64,000 nucleotides of DNA, from NCBI RefSeq assembly GCF_003344045.1, contig NZ_QFWX01000001.1, positions 62,001-126,000 of the forward strand, in the 5' to 3' direction. A model generated the notes under the pieces. That model had not been told where the DNA came from, searched no databases, and saw nothing but the letters and a program-made list of their open reading frames with translations. Positions within the stretch are counted from its first letter, which is position 1. Each line of letters begins with the position of its first letter. The translations under genes were made by a program, and so were the position numbers. The stretch comes from Marinobacter vulgaris (GTDB lineage Bacteria; Pseudomonadota; Gammaproteobacteria; Pseudomonadales; Oleiphilaceae). This document shows, piece after piece, positions 18,170-27,953 of this stretch.

Positions 18170-20929
18170 ATGTCAAAACCTGGCCTTAGCAAAGACAGTC
18201 TCAACACCCTCTCCAGCCTGGATGCGGGCGGCAAGACCTACCATTACTACAGCCTGCCAAAGGCGGCGGATACGCTGGGCAACATCGACAAGCTGCCCTT
18301 CTCCCTGAAAGTGCTGTTGGAGAACCTGCTGCGCAACGAGGATGATACCACCGTGGACCGGGGCCATATCGATGCCATGGTCGCGTGGATGAAAGACCGC
18401 AAATCGGACACCGAGATCCAGTTCCGTCCTGCCCGTGTGTTGATGCAGGACTTTACCGGTGTGCCGGGCGTGGTAGATCTGGCCGCCATGCGTGAGGCGG
18501 TGCAGGCCGCGGGCAAGGACCCGGCGATGATCAATCCACTGTCGCCGGTGGACCTGGTGATTGACCATTCGGTCATGGTGGACAAGTTTGGCGATGCGTC
18601 GGCCTTCAAAGACAACGTTACCATCGAGATGGAGCGTAACCAGGAGCGTTACGAGTTCCTGCGCTGGGGCCAGCAGGCTTTTGACAACTTCCGCGTGGTG
18701 CCGCCGGGTACCGGTATCTGCCACCAGGTGAATCTGGAATATCTGGGCAAAACCGTCTGGAGCAAGGACCAGGACGGAAAAACCATCGCCTATCCGGACA
18801 CCCTGGTGGGTACGGATTCACACACCACCATGATCAACGGCCTGGGTATTCTGGGCTGGGGTGTGGGCGGCATTGAGGCGGAAGCCGCCATGCTCGGCCA
18901 GCCGGTCTCCATGCTGATTCCGGAAGTGGTTGGCTTCAAGATCACCGGCAAGCTTAAAGAAGGCATTACTGCCACTGACCTGGTACTCACGGTCACCGAA
19001 ATGCTGCGCAAGAAAGGCGTAGTGGGTAAATTCGTCGAGTTCTACGGTGATGGTCTCAAGGACATGCCCGTTGCCGACCGGGCCACCATTGCCAACATGG
19101 CGCCGGAGTACGGTGCCACCTGCGGCTTCTTCCCGGTGGATGAGCAAACCATCAAGTACATGAAGCTGACCGGCCGCGAAGATGAGCAGCTGGAGCTGGT
19201 CGAAGCCTATGCCAAGGCCCAGGGGTTGTGGCGTCAACCCGGCCAGGAGCCGGTATACACCGATAACCTGGAACTGGACATGGGCGATGTAGAGGCCAGC
19301 CTGGCCGGCCCCAAGCGTCCTCAGGACCGGGTAGCCCTGAAGAACATGAAAGCATCATTCGAGCTGCTGATGGAAACCGCTGAAGGCCCGGTGGACGCCC
19401 GCGAAGACAAGCTGGAATCCGAAGGCGGGCAGACCGCGGTGGGTGTGCAGGACAGCTACCATCATGCCGCCAGCCAGCCGCTGGAGATGAACGGCCAGAG
19501 AAGCCGTCTGGATCCCGGTGCCGTGGTGATTGCGGCCATCACCTCCTGTACCAACACCTCCAACCCCAGCGTGATGATGGCTGCCGGTCTCATTGCCCAG
19601 AAAGCCGTGGCGAAAGGGCTGCAGACCAAACCCTGGGTGAAGACGTCGTTGGCGCCAGGCTCCAAGGTGGTGACCGATTATCTGAAGGTAGGTGGCTTCC
19701 AGGATGACCTGAACAAGCTGGGATTCAACCTGGTGGGCTACGGCTGCACTACCTGTATCGGTAACTCCGGCCCGTTGCCGGAGGCGGTTGAAAAGGCCAT
19801 CGACGATGGGGATCTTACCGTCGCCTCGGTACTCTCCGGTAACCGTAACTTTGAGGGCCGGGTGCATCCGCTGGTGAAAACCAACTGGCTGGCGTCGCCG
19901 CCACTGGTGGTGGCCTATGCGCTGGCGGGGAACGTGCGCCTGGACCTCTTCAAGGATCCCCTGGGTGAAGACAAAGAGGGCAACCCGGTTTACCTGAAAG
20001 ACCTGTGGCCAAGCCAGCAGGAAATCGCCGAGGCGGTAGAGAAAGTAAAAACGGACATGTTCCACAAGGAATATGCCGAAGTTTTTGACGGCGACGAAAC
20101 CTGGAAGGCCCTCAAGGTGCCGGAAAGCAAGGTCTACGAGTGGTCCGACAAGTCCACCTACATCCAGCACCCACCGTTCTTCCAGGGCCTTAAGGAAGAG
20201 CCTGATGCCATTGATGACATCAGGGATGCGAACATTCTGGCCATGCTCGGGGACTCTGTCACCACCGACCATATCTCCCCGGCCGGGTCGTTCAAGGCCG
20301 ATAGCCCTGCCGGTAAGTACCTGCAGGAGCACGGTGTAGACCCGAAAGACTTCAACTCCTACGGTTCCCGGCGGGGTAACCACGAGGTGATGATGCGCGG
20401 TACCTTCGCCAACGTTCGTATCAAGAACGAGATGCTGGATGGTGTTGAAGGTGGTTTCACCAAACACATACCTTCCGGTGAACAGATGCCGATCTACGAT
20501 GCGGCAATGAAGTATCAGGAAGAGGGTACACCGCTGGTAGTCATCGCTGGTAAAGAGTATGGCACAGGTTCCAGCCGCGACTGGGCTGCCAAGGGCACCC
20601 GCTTGCTGGGTGTGAAGGCGGTGGTTGCCGAGTCCTACGAGCGCATTCACCGCTCCAACCTGATTGGTATGGGCGTCATGCCGCTGCAGTTCCAGGACGG
20701 CGCGGACCGCAAGAGCCTGAAGTTGACGGGTGAAGAAACCATCAGCATTGAGGGTCTGTCCGGCGATATCAAGCCGGGCCAGAAGCTGCAGATGACGGTA
20801 ACCTATCCGGATGGCAACACCGAGACCTGTGAACTCAAATCACGGATCGACACCGCCAATGAAGCCGTATACTACCGCCATGGTGGTATCCTGCACTATG
20901 TGGTGCGGGAAATGCTGAAGTCTGCGTGA
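18170..20929 (+). CDS. acnA: aconitate hydratase A
   Basis: A 919-residue aconitase of the AcnA/IRP type, interconverting citrate and isocitrate in the TCA cycle. The iron-sulfur cysteines are in TSCTNTS (about 460) and [11 protein letters not shown] (about 526 and 529). The C-terminal swivel domain contains [10 protein letters not shown], which holds the substrate-binding serine and arginine. Length agrees with the family (about 890-920). The ATG at 18170 follows a strong AAAGGAGG. It stands alone, with an inverted repeat upstream and a hairpin just after the stop. Identification is firm. Confidence 0.97.
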   Translation: MSKPGLSKDSLNTLSSLDAGGKTYHYYSLPKAADTLGNIDKLPFSLKVLLENLLRNEDDTTVDRGHIDAMVAWMKDRKSDTEIQFRPARVLMQDFTGVPGVVDLAAMREAVQAAGKDPAMINPLSPVDLVIDHSVMVDKFGDASAFKDNVTIEMERNQERYEFLRWGQQAFDNFRVVPPGTGICHQVNLEYLGKTVWSKDQDGKTIAYPDTLVGTDSHTTMINGLGILGWGVGGIEAEAAMLGQPVSMLIPEVVGFKITGKLKEGITATDLVLTVTEMLRKKGVVGKFVEFYGDGLKDMPVADRATIANMAPEYGATCGFFPVDEQTIKYMKLTGREDEQLELVEAYAKAQGLWRQPGQEPVYTDNLELDMGDVEASLAGPKRPQDRVALKNMKASFELLMETAEGPVDAREDKLESEGGQTAVGVQDSYHHAASQPLEMNGQRSRLDPGAVVIAAITSCTNTSNPSVMMAAGLIAQKAVAKGLQTKPWVKTSLAPGSKVVTDYLKVGGFQDDLNKLGFNLVGYGCTTCIGNSGPLPEAVEKAIDDGDLTVASVLSGNRNFEGRVHPLVKTNWLASPPLVVAYALAGNVRLDLFKDPLGEDKEGNPVYLKDLWPSQQEIAEAVEKVKTDMFHKEYAEVFDGDETWKALKVPESKVYEWSDKSTYIQHPPFFQGLKEEPDAIDDIRDANILAMLGDSVTTDHISPAGSFKADSPAGKYLQEHGVDPKDFNSYGSRRGNHEVMMRGTFANVRIKNEMLDGVEGGFTKHIPSGEQMPIYDAAMKYQEEGTPLVVIAGKEYGTGSSRDWAAKGTRLLGVKAVVAESYERIHRSNLIGMGVMPLQFQDGADRKSLKLTGEETISIEGLSGDIKPGQKLQMTVTYPDGNTETCELKSRIDTANEAVYYRHGGILHYVVREMLKSA

Positions 20930-20936
20930 CGGCCTG

Positions 20937-20968
20937 AGACTGACCAGGTATTTGTCCCTGGTCAGTCT
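20937..20968. terminator. 12-bp perfect hairpin after acnA
   Basis: AGACTGACCAGG (20937-20948) and CCTGGTCAGTCT (20957-20968) pair perfectly around an 8-base loop, eight bases after the acnA stop and in front of the convergent kinase gene. No T-run follows, so it may act as a bidirectional terminator only with help, or as a 3' stability element. Confidence 0.6.
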
Positions 20969-21055
20969 GCCAATAACTGCTTGCTGATCCGGTACCGGGA
21001 TTCCCGAACGGCCAGTGATTCCCGGGACGGTGAATAGGCTCGGCCACGTAAGCAG

Positions 21056-22846
21056 CTATGCGGGTGAACCGGTGTTGCCAGATACCGGCACCTCAATCCA
21101 GAAATGCGCGCCCTGATTGTTGTAATAGCCAACACCACCGTGCATGAGTTTTGCCAGTTCATCGCTGATGGCGAGTCCCAGCCCCGTGCCTTTGACTGAT
21201 CGGGCGGTACCGGTTTCTGCCTGCGAAAATCGTTTGAAGACGCTGTTGGAAAACGAATCCGGCACCCCGGACCCCTGATCGCTGACGGTAACCCGGACCC
21301 GCTCTGGGGAATGTTGTTCAGCGGTTACCCTGACGGTCCCGCCTTCGGGAGAATACTTGATGGCATTACTGAGGAAGTTGTCGAGGACCTGCCGCATTCT
21401 GTGCTTGTCGCAAAGCAGGTTCACGGAGACACCCGTTTCAGATTCCAGGCGCACCCCATGCTCAGCTGCCATCGTGGCGTTATCTGCAATGGCAGCATCG
21501 AGAATGGGTTGGAGTGGTTCGCTCTGGATATGGACCTTGAGGCTTCCATCCGAGAGTTTGTTGAAATCCAGCAGGTCGGAAATCAACAGCTGCAACCGGT
21601 CGGCATTTCTCAGCGCAAGATTGGCCATTGCCTGACTCTGGTCGTTGAGCGGGCCGGTGGTGCCGGAAGACAGTAATTTCAGGGCGCCGGTCATGGATGT
21701 GAGGGGCGTCCTCAGTTCGTGACTGACAGAGGACATGAAGTTGTCCTTGAGCCTTGCCAGATTATCCCGCTCCTCCAGCAGTCTGTTGAATGCACCGGCC
21801 AGGCTTTTGAGCTCGGGAAGGCCGGTTTCCCGCAGGCGCATCGCGGAGTCCGGATGTTCAGCCATTCGCTGAATGCGAGAAGTCATCCGGTCCAGCGGTA
21901 ACATGGTGGATCTGGCCAGGAGGTAGCTCAGGATCGCCAGCCCCAGGGTGATCAATAAACTGATACTGAAGAAGCGAAAAAACGATTGCCTGGCAGGTGT
22001 GGTTGCCTGCTCGTACGGTACGGCACGGACAAACACCCACCCCAATCGCTGCAGATGGTTGGTGGCGTAGATAAGGGTCTGGCCCTGGTGATCTTCAACC
22101 TGACCGAAGGTAATGCCAGACAGGGCGGCATCGGTCAGGGGATCCGCACCCGGTGGCGGCAATGGTTCGAGGCGCCGAGAGCCCTGTCCGGAATCAACGT
22201 ATAGAAAATTTGCCGTATCGATTATTCTTTCAATGCTTTGTGAGGGCTGTCTATCTGATTGACGGTGCCCCGATAGCAGGCTGGTTTCGCTTAGATCCAG
22301 GATTCCGCCAACAAAGCCCAGCAAGTCGTTATCATCCGTTTCGATCGGCGCCAGAAATGACAGCAGGGGTTTGCCCGTGGTTCGTCCAATGATGGGTTTG
22401 CTGACCACGGGTCGCCGGCTTTGTAGTGCTTCCTGGAAGTGGGGCCGGTCCAGATACTGGGTGCCAACGCGATCCGGAACGTAGATGTTTTCGGCGACTG
22501 CCCGGGCTTTCTCATCGAATGCCAGAAGGCCGGCCGGTAGCAGGTCACGCAGCGTGGTCTGTCGTCCCAGAGCTGCCGCCAGATCGACCGGATCGGGCAG
22601 TTGCTCTGTACTGGCAAGTTGTGCTGCAAAGGCGGACAGGGCATTCAGACGAAGCTGTAGCCTCTGGTCGACCTGCTCTGACGTTCTTTTGGCCTCAAGT
22701 ATCTGGCGCTGGGTCAGCAAATCCTCGAAATCCTGGACCAGGGCCTGGTAAGCAGTGGTTACAATGGCGGCAACGGTTAACAGGCTGCCAATGACGATAA
22801 TCAGCGCCACTCGGCTGCCAAGGGAAAGGGATTTACCGGAGCGCAA
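21056..22846 (-). CDS. sensor histidine kinase with periplasmic Cache-like domain
   Basis: A 596-residue membrane kinase: TM1 at about 12-32, a periplasmic double-Cache-like region with RPHFQEAL and SKPIIGRTTGKPLLSF, TM2 near 300-320, HAMP, the histidine motif SVSHELRTPLTS (about 375) and an ATPase domain with NFLSNAIKYSPEGG and KGTGLGLAISDEL. It lacks a receiver domain. It is divergent from a cluster encoding an Hpt domain and three or four receivers, which are its likely partners. Cache domains usually bind small organic ligands; none can be named. Family certain, partners inferred. Confidence 0.9.
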   Translation of the reverse strand: MRSGKSLSLGSRVALIIVIGSLLTVAAIVTTAYQALVQDFEDLLTQRQILEAKRTSEQVDQRLQLRLNALSAFAAQLASTEQLPDPVDLAAALGRQTTLRDLLPAGLLAFDEKARAVAENIYVPDRVGTQYLDRPHFQEALQSRRPVVSKPIIGRTTGKPLLSFLAPIETDDNDLLGFVGGILDLSETSLLSGHRQSDRQPSQSIERIIDTANFLYVDSGQGSRRLEPLPPPGADPLTDAALSGITFGQVEDHQGQTLIYATNHLQRLGWVFVRAVPYEQATTPARQSFFRFFSISLLITLGLAILSYLLARSTMLPLDRMTSRIQRMAEHPDSAMRLRETGLPELKSLAGAFNRLLEERDNLARLKDNFMSSVSHELRTPLTSMTGALKLLSSGTTGPLNDQSQAMANLALRNADRLQLLISDLLDFNKLSDGSLKVHIQSEPLQPILDAAIADNATMAAEHGVRLESETGVSVNLLCDKHRMRQVLDNFLSNAIKYSPEGGTVRVTAEQHSPERVRVTVSDQGSGVPDSFSNSVFKRFSQAETGTARSVKGTGLGLAISDELAKLMHGGVGYYNNQGAHFWIEVPVSGNTGSPA

Positions 22847-22951
22847 TGAAGTTCCTCGCTGTTGCGTTTTGTAGGAGAATGTTCGTGGTGAGCGAAGATT
22901 AGACCATGCAACGCGGTTATATCAGCAAAAGTTTGAGGTGTCAGACCTTTT

Positions 22952-24661
22952 ATGGATAACAATCCACCGGCAGGTGTTGCAGATAAACTCGCTCACCTGC
23001 GCCTGACTTTTCGTCAGAGAGCTGCGGGTGAACTCGAGCAGTTGATCAGCATTGCAGAGCGCCTGCCCCATGGTAAGCAGAGGCGGCCTGACACAACCGA
23101 TGATATCGCACTGAGCTACGGAATATTGCACCGGCTGGCCGGTTCTGCCGGTACTTTTGGATATACCGCATTGGGTGATCAGGCCCGACGGCTCGAACAC
23201 CGCTTGAAACCGTTAGCAGAACACGGAGCCTTGACGACAGACGATGACCTTTGTCGTAGGGAAAAGAATAGGCAACAGCTGCTTGAAATTATTGCTGGGG
23301 TTGAAGGGCTGCGCTCGCTGCTTGACGAAACAGATGAATCGTTGGGAGCGACTCCAGAACGCCGGGCGGGTTCCGGTGACGAAACCAATAAACCTGCTCG
23401 GGACATTCACGTTGTTCTGTGTGGGTTGTCAGAAAAAGCGACCGATTTCTTGGATCACGCGCTTTCCAATTACGGATTCCTGATATCGACAATGGAGATT
23501 GAATCCCTGTCGTTGCAAACAAAACCGGGAATGACAACGGTAGTGACCAGTGAAGACCGGCTCGCCGAGGTGTCGAAAGTTCTGGGGTCGCTCGAACACG
23601 CAGACGGTACCCCAGGCCCTCCGCTTTTATGCCTCGGGCGCCAGGACGATTTCAATAGCCGGTATGCGCTGGCCGAGGCGGGTGCCGACGCATTTTTCCC
23701 GGAGCCTGTTGATGCTCCGCAACTGGCAGAGAGGATCGAGCGGCTGGTTCATGAGCAGAATGAGCTGGTGTCCGGGAAGATACTGATCCTGGATGATGAC
23801 GAGCACCTGGTCGCCCATTACCGAACCGTTCTTGAAAACGCCGGCTTTCGTGTCAGGGCAATCAGTAAGCCGGAAACAATCCTTTCCGAACTGTCCGAGT
23901 TTCGCCCGGATATAATGCTGCTGGATGTGCGCATGGGCGCCTACTCGGGAACCACCGTCGCGAAGCTGATCCGCTTTGACCCGGAATGGGTAAGTCTGCC
24001 TATCGTCTACCTCTCGTCCGAGCAGGACAAACATGTTCAGCTCGAAGCCCTGGCCAAGGGGGCGGATGAGTTCATGACCAAACCGGTTTCTGACGATTAC
24101 CTGGTGCGCACAGCGCAGATCCGTTGTTACCGGGCGCGGCAGCTGAACGAACTGCTGATAAAGGACAGTCTCACCGGCCTGCTTAAGCATTCGGTGATCA
24201 AGCAGGAGGTGGAAAACGAGCACGCAAGGTGCCAGCGAATGTCACATGTGTCCTCGGTGGCGATGGTCGATCTTGATCACTTCAAGGCGGTGAATGATCA
24301 ACACGGCCACCGAACGGGCGATGTGGTTATCAAGGCGCTTGCCAATCTGCTGAGAAATCGCCTGCGCTCAACGGATCAGATAGGTCGGTACGGGGGCGAG
24401 GAATTCGCCATCATCCTGCCGGAGTGTACAACGGATCAGGCACAAGAGGTGCTGACCCAGATCTGCGAGGCGTTTGCCGATATATCATTCGCCACGCCTG
24501 AGGGGGATCTTTCCGTCACCCTCAGTGCCGGGATTGCCGCTCTGGATGCATTTGCCTCGGGTAGCGACGCCCTGGACGCTGCCGATCAGGCGTTGTACGA
24601 GCGCAAGGCGGCAGGCCGCAATGGCGTAACTGTTTTCACCAGGTTTGACGCAGCCCTATGA
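22952..24661 (+). CDS. Hpt - pseudo-receiver - receiver - GGDEF response regulator (diguanylate cyclase)
   Basis: A 569-residue phosphorelay protein with four parts. There is an N-terminal Hpt-like domain with the phosphorylatable histidine H60 in HRLAGSAG. A receiver-like fold (about 150-265) shows no obvious phospho-aspartate. A normal receiver has ILDDDE, the acceptor D325 in IMLLDVRMG and the lysine in EFMTKPV. A GGDEF domain has RYGGEEF (479-485) and should make c-di-GMP. It overlaps the next gene by four bases (ATGA), so it is translationally coupled to it. The divergent histidine kinase is the probable phosphate donor. Confidence 0.9.
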   Translation: MDNNPPAGVADKLAHLRLTFRQRAAGELEQLISIAERLPHGKQRRPDTTDDIALSYGILHRLAGSAGTFGYTALGDQARRLEHRLKPLAEHGALTTDDDLCRREKNRQQLLEIIAGVEGLRSLLDETDESLGATPERRAGSGDETNKPARDIHVVLCGLSEKATDFLDHALSNYGFLISTMEIESLSLQTKPGMTTVVTSEDRLAEVSKVLGSLEHADGTPGPPLLCLGRQDDFNSRYALAEAGADAFFPEPVDAPQLAERIERLVHEQNELVSGKILILDDDEHLVAHYRTVLENAGFRVRAISKPETILSELSEFRPDIMLLDVRMGAYSGTTVAKLIRFDPEWVSLPIVYLSSEQDKHVQLEALAKGADEFMTKPVSDDYLVRTAQIRCYRARQLNELLIKDSLTGLLKHSVIKQEVENEHARCQRMSHVSSVAMVDLDHFKAVNDQHGHRTGDVVIKALANLLRNRLRSTDQIGRYGGEEFAIILPECTTDQAQEVLTQICEAFADISFATPEGDLSVTLSAGIAALDAFASGSDALDAADQALYERKAAGRNGVTVFTRFDAAL

Positions 24662-25803
24662 AAGCACTGATTCTTGAAGACGACGTGTTATTGGCCGACC
24701 TGATAGAAACGGTGGTGGGTGGACTCTATCCGGGTGTCACGGTTTTCGTAACGGCGTCAGTCACAACTGCTCTGGAGCACTGGTTGCAATACGGTGCCGA
24801 CCTGATGATCATTGACTGGAACCTGCCGGATGGGTCTGGTCTTGATGTTGTCAGGGCTGCCCGGCAAAGTGACGGAAACCCGGCGATCGTGATGATTTCC
24901 GGCCGATCGGACCGGGAGTCTGTTCTCAAAGCTGCGCATTATCGGATCAGTGGCTATATCAGCAAGCCCTTTGACGTGTCGTTGCTGCATCAGAAGCTGG
25001 CGGCATTGGTTGACCCCGCAAGCTTCCAGAGCGAAACGCTGCCAGAGCTCGATGAATTTTTACGAACCTCAATGGGTTCAGTCACCCAGCTTCCAGCCGC
25101 TGTTGATGTGGTGAAGGTTATTGAGCTGTTTGACCGGAGGCACGAACTCTCCGTATCGCAACTTGCGGAACGCTGGAACGGCGAAGTGGCATTGACAACC
25201 CGGCTTCTCGATGTGGCCAACAGCGCTTCACTTCAGAGAACGGGCGAACCGGTGCGCAATCTCAAAGATGCGATTGCAACCATGGGCGTGGACCGGGCGC
25301 TGCAGCATGCCATGGCGCTGTCGCTTGATATGTCCGGACAGTTGCAGGACACCCGTCTTGCCGAAATAGCGGCAGGGTTTCTTGAAAAGTCCAAAAAGGT
25401 GGCCAGCGAAGCGGAGCGAATTGCGCTGCGGGTGGCGGCCAATCACTCTGAGGCCTACACTGCGGCCCTGCTCAGCCGCGTGGGTGAGCTGGCGGTGGTC
25501 AAGGTGATGCAGCAATACCTGGATCGCAAAGGCCTGATCGACGATGGCCAGTTCGAGAGCGCATTGCAGACATGGGCGCAGAGCTACGGAAACCGGCTCA
25601 AAGTGCAGTGGCATCTGCCCCTGCAGTTAAGGGAATTGATCGGGGCCGTTCACTTTTTGCCCCGTGATGCTACCAGCGAGTCAAAACTGATTATGCGCGC
25701 GTCCGCGATGCTGACAGATGAAGAAAGTCCGGGCGAAGAATGTCTGCGTCTGCTGCGCAGGTTGGGTCTGAACGATCACAACATGGAGAGCCACAATGGT
25801 TAG
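24658..25803 (+). CDS. response regulator with HDOD output domain
   Basis: A 381-residue protein: receiver domain with acceptor D53 in LMIIDWNLPDGSG and lysine in YISKPFD, then an HDOD domain (about 130-340) with LAERWNGEVALTTRLLDVANSA and AIATMGVDRAL. HDOD domains are HD-related but usually lack the metal-binding residues and act in signal integration, often with c-di-GMP proteins. It overlaps both neighbours (four bases upstream, eight downstream), so the three receiver genes form one tightly coupled operon. Confidence 0.9.
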   Translation: MKALILEDDVLLADLIETVVGGLYPGVTVFVTASVTTALEHWLQYGADLMIIDWNLPDGSGLDVVRAARQSDGNPAIVMISGRSDRESVLKAAHYRISGYISKPFDVSLLHQKLAALVDPASFQSETLPELDEFLRTSMGSVTQLPAAVDVVKVIELFDRRHELSVSQLAERWNGEVALTTRLLDVANSASLQRTGEPVRNLKDAIATMGVDRALQHAMALSLDMSGQLQDTRLAEIAAGFLEKSKKVASEAERIALRVAANHSEAYTAALLSRVGELAVVKVMQQYLDRKGLIDDGQFESALQTWAQSYGNRLKVQWHLPLQLRELIGAVHFLPRDATSESKLIMRASAMLTDEESPGEECLRLLRRLGLNDHNMESHNG

Positions 25804-26191
25804 GCAATCAGAGGAGCTGCAGCGAATTCTGTATGTGGAGGATGATGCCGACATCAGGGCGGTGGCCGAACTGGCCCTGGAAACCGTAGGAGGATTCTCG
25901 CTCAAGAGTTGCAGCTCTGGCCAGGAGGCGCTCCGTGACGGCCCCGATTTTGCACCCGACCTGATCCTGCTGGATGTGATGATGCCGGGCATGGATGGTC
26001 CATCCACCTTCCGGGCCATGCAGCAGCTCCCTGCCCTAAAGGGCAGGCCGGTGGTATTCATGACTGCCAAGGTGCAAACTGAAGAGATAGCGTTCTACAG
26101 AGAACTGGGGGCTGTTGAGGTGATACCAAAGCCCTTCGACCCCATGACTCTGGCGGACCAGATACGTGAAATATGGACTTCCAAGGTTTGA
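25796..26191 (+). CDS. single-domain response regulator (CheY-like)
   Basis: A 131-residue stand-alone receiver domain. The acidic pair is in YVEDDAD, the acceptor is D60 in LILLDVMMPGMDG, the switch threonine is in FMTAKVQ and the conserved lysine is in IPKPFDP. No output domain is present, so it probably shuttles phosphate or binds a partner allosterically. The ATG at 25796 lies inside the end of the preceding gene. It is the last receiver of the module. Confidence 0.9.
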   Translation: MVRQSEELQRILYVEDDADIRAVAELALETVGGFSLKSCSSGQEALRDGPDFAPDLILLDVMMPGMDGPSTFRAMQQLPALKGRPVVFMTAKVQTEEIAFYRELGAVEVIPKPFDPMTLADQIREIWTSKV

Positions 26192-26193
26192 CT

Positions 26194-26514
26194 ATGACTC
26201 TCCGAGACTCCCCGGACGACCTCAAGAAAAAACTGAATCTGGAAACCTCCCGGATCAATTGGCACGACCTGCAGGTTTACTATGCCCGTGGGCATGTGGT
26301 GAAGGTGTCCCCGGAGCTGGATTTGCTCGATGTGGCGGCGGAGCTGGCGGCAGATAACACGGCCCGCTTTGAACAGTGGATGGCTGCCGGTCAGGTAGGA
26401 GAAGTGGCACCGGACCTTGCCCGCCACTGGTACCAGGAAAATACTGAACTCTGGGCCGTGGTTATCGCGCCCTGGGTGCTGGTACAGGACAGGTCGGGCC
26501 ATGTACTCCACTGA
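26194..26514 (+). CDS. DUF2288 family protein
   Basis: A 106-residue soluble protein of the DUF2288 family: the INWHDLQVYYARG, PELDLLDVAAELA and ELWAVVIAPWVLVQ stretches are characteristic. Function is unknown. The ATG at 26194 is preferred over 26173 because AAGG at 26183-26186 is correctly spaced and the upstream ATG lies inside the response regulator gene. It begins two bases after that gene's stop and is probably on the same transcript, without implying a role in signalling. Confidence 0.85.
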   Translation: MTLRDSPDDLKKKLNLETSRINWHDLQVYYARGHVVKVSPELDLLDVAAELAADNTARFEQWMAAGQVGEVAPDLARHWYQENTELWAVVIAPWVLVQDRSGHVLH

Positions 26515-26532
26515 ATTTTCCGGATTTGCGCT

Positions 26533-26904
26533 GTGAAACTGCATTATTTCCACGGCCGGGGCCCCTTGCGGGCGCTGGTAATGATTCGCGATCAGCGCCG
26601 GGTGGAGCTTTTCATCAAGCCGGTCGGCGATGACATCTGGGCGCTGGTGGCGCTCAGCGGTGCGGTGGATGGCCAGCCCGAGAAACACCGGTGCCAGGGC
26701 CCCTATCGCTCGACTTCCCAGGCGGAGGCGGTACTGCGCAGTGTTGCCGGTGCTTTGATGGGGCAGGATTATCAGCCCCAGCCCCGTGATTATGTGGTCT
26801 GGTCGGTGATGGCCCAGCGCCTCGCCCGCAGCATCCGCACCGACCGCGACGCCAGTGCCGGCAAGTTCCATTTTGATCCGGACCAGTACGAACCCATCGG
26901 CTAG
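26533..26904 (+). CDS. hypothetical protein, 123 residues
   Basis: I do not recognise a family. The protein is soluble and starts with GTG at 26533 (KLHYFHGRGPLRALVMIRDQ). It is rich in aromatic and basic residues and has no signal peptide, membrane helix or cysteine motif. It lies 18 bases after the DUF2288 gene and 35 before the lysO-like gene, in the same direction. Base composition is like its neighbours and the reading frame is intact, which supports a real gene. Confidence 0.65.
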   Translation: MKLHYFHGRGPLRALVMIRDQRRVELFIKPVGDDIWALVALSGAVDGQPEKHRCQGPYRSTSQAEAVLRSVAGALMGQDYQPQPRDYVVWSVMAQRLARSIRTDRDASAGKFHFDPDQYEPIG

Positions 26905-26939
26905 ACTGCCCTACCCATACAACACGTTCCGAGGATTCC

Positions 26940-27848
26940 ATGCTTACCGGCGCACTGCTGATTCTGGCTCCGCTTTTTCTGGGCTTTGCCCTGGCACTGG
27001 ATAACCGTCATGTGATGACGGTGATTCATTATGGTGTCGAAGTGCTGATCTATTTCATCCTGGCGCTGCTGGGGCTGGGCCTTGGCCAGATGGAAGGACT
27101 CGGTGCCCAGCTTGGGGGCATGGCCGTCCAGGTTCTGATTCTTGTGGTTGTTCTGCTGGTGGCAAACATGATCGGGCTGTGGCTGTTTCATCGCTGGCAA
27201 CCGATGACGATTGAACGCGCGGATGGTGATGTCAGCCCGGGCTATCGCCGTTTGTTTCTTGCCGGCCTCAAGCCCTTGCTGGCGGTCATGGCTGGCCTGC
27301 TTGCCGGTTATTACCTGTTGCCGGATATGCCAATGGCGGAGCAGGCGGCCACCTGGGCCCTGATGCTGCTGCTCTTCCTCATCGGTATTCAGTTGCGTAA
27401 TGCCGGCCTGTCGCTGCGCAAGCTGCTGATGAACCGTCAGGGCCTGGGTATTGCCGTCTCCCTGACCCTGAGTTCCCTGGTGGCCGGTGTTGCACTGATT
27501 CCCTGGCTGGCCTTGCCCTGGCACGATGTACTGGCCATGGCGTCCGGCTTTGGTTGGTATTCCCTCTCGGGTATCGTGATTGGTGATGCCCTGGGCCCTG
27601 CCTGGGGCGGCGTGGCGTTTCTGAACGACGTCCTGCGGGAAATCATCGCCCTTGCCATTATTCCCCTGCTGATCGCGACACGCCCCGCCATGGCCATCGG
27701 CTATGGCGGGGCTACTGCCATGGACTTCACGCTGCCGGTGATCCGCAGCAGTGGTGGTCTGGCTTGTGTGCCGGTTGCCATTGCTTCCGGCTTTTTGCTG
27801 TCTTTTCTGTCGCCGGTGCTGATGGCGGTGTTTCTGTCCCTGGGATAA
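26940..27848 (+). CDS. lysO: LysO-type amino acid exporter
   Basis: A 302-residue inner-membrane protein with about eight TM helices, of the LysO (YbjE, DUF340) family. E. coli LysO exports lysine and its toxic analogue thialysine. The matching conserved stretch is GFGWYSLSGIVIGDALGP, followed by the acidic FLNDVLREIIAL, and SSGGLACVPVAIASGF near the C-terminus. Substrate specificity in this organism is inferred from the family. It ends the rightward cluster that begins with the Hpt-GGDEF gene. Confidence 0.85.
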   Translation: MLTGALLILAPLFLGFALALDNRHVMTVIHYGVEVLIYFILALLGLGLGQMEGLGAQLGGMAVQVLILVVVLLVANMIGLWLFHRWQPMTIERADGDVSPGYRRLFLAGLKPLLAVMAGLLAGYYLLPDMPMAEQAATWALMLLLFLIGIQLRNAGLSLRKLLMNRQGLGIAVSLTLSSLVAGVALIPWLALPWHDVLAMASGFGWYSLSGIVIGDALGPAWGGVAFLNDVLREIIALAIIPLLIATRPAMAIGYGGATAMDFTLPVIRSSGGLACVPVAIASGFLLSFLSPVLMAVFLSLG

Positions 27849-27953
27849 ATTGATCCGGTGCAAGGCACGTTGCGGTTGTACCGGTAAACTGTCTCGCAGT
27901 AAGCTCGCGTTTATTGACAAAATTTAATCGACTTAACTCTGCCCGGAAACCTG

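Noticed and set aside
19355-20650. Long minus-strand frame inside acnA (431 codons)
   Set aside because: It is fully antisense to a clearly functional aconitase and shows no recognisable domain or start signal.
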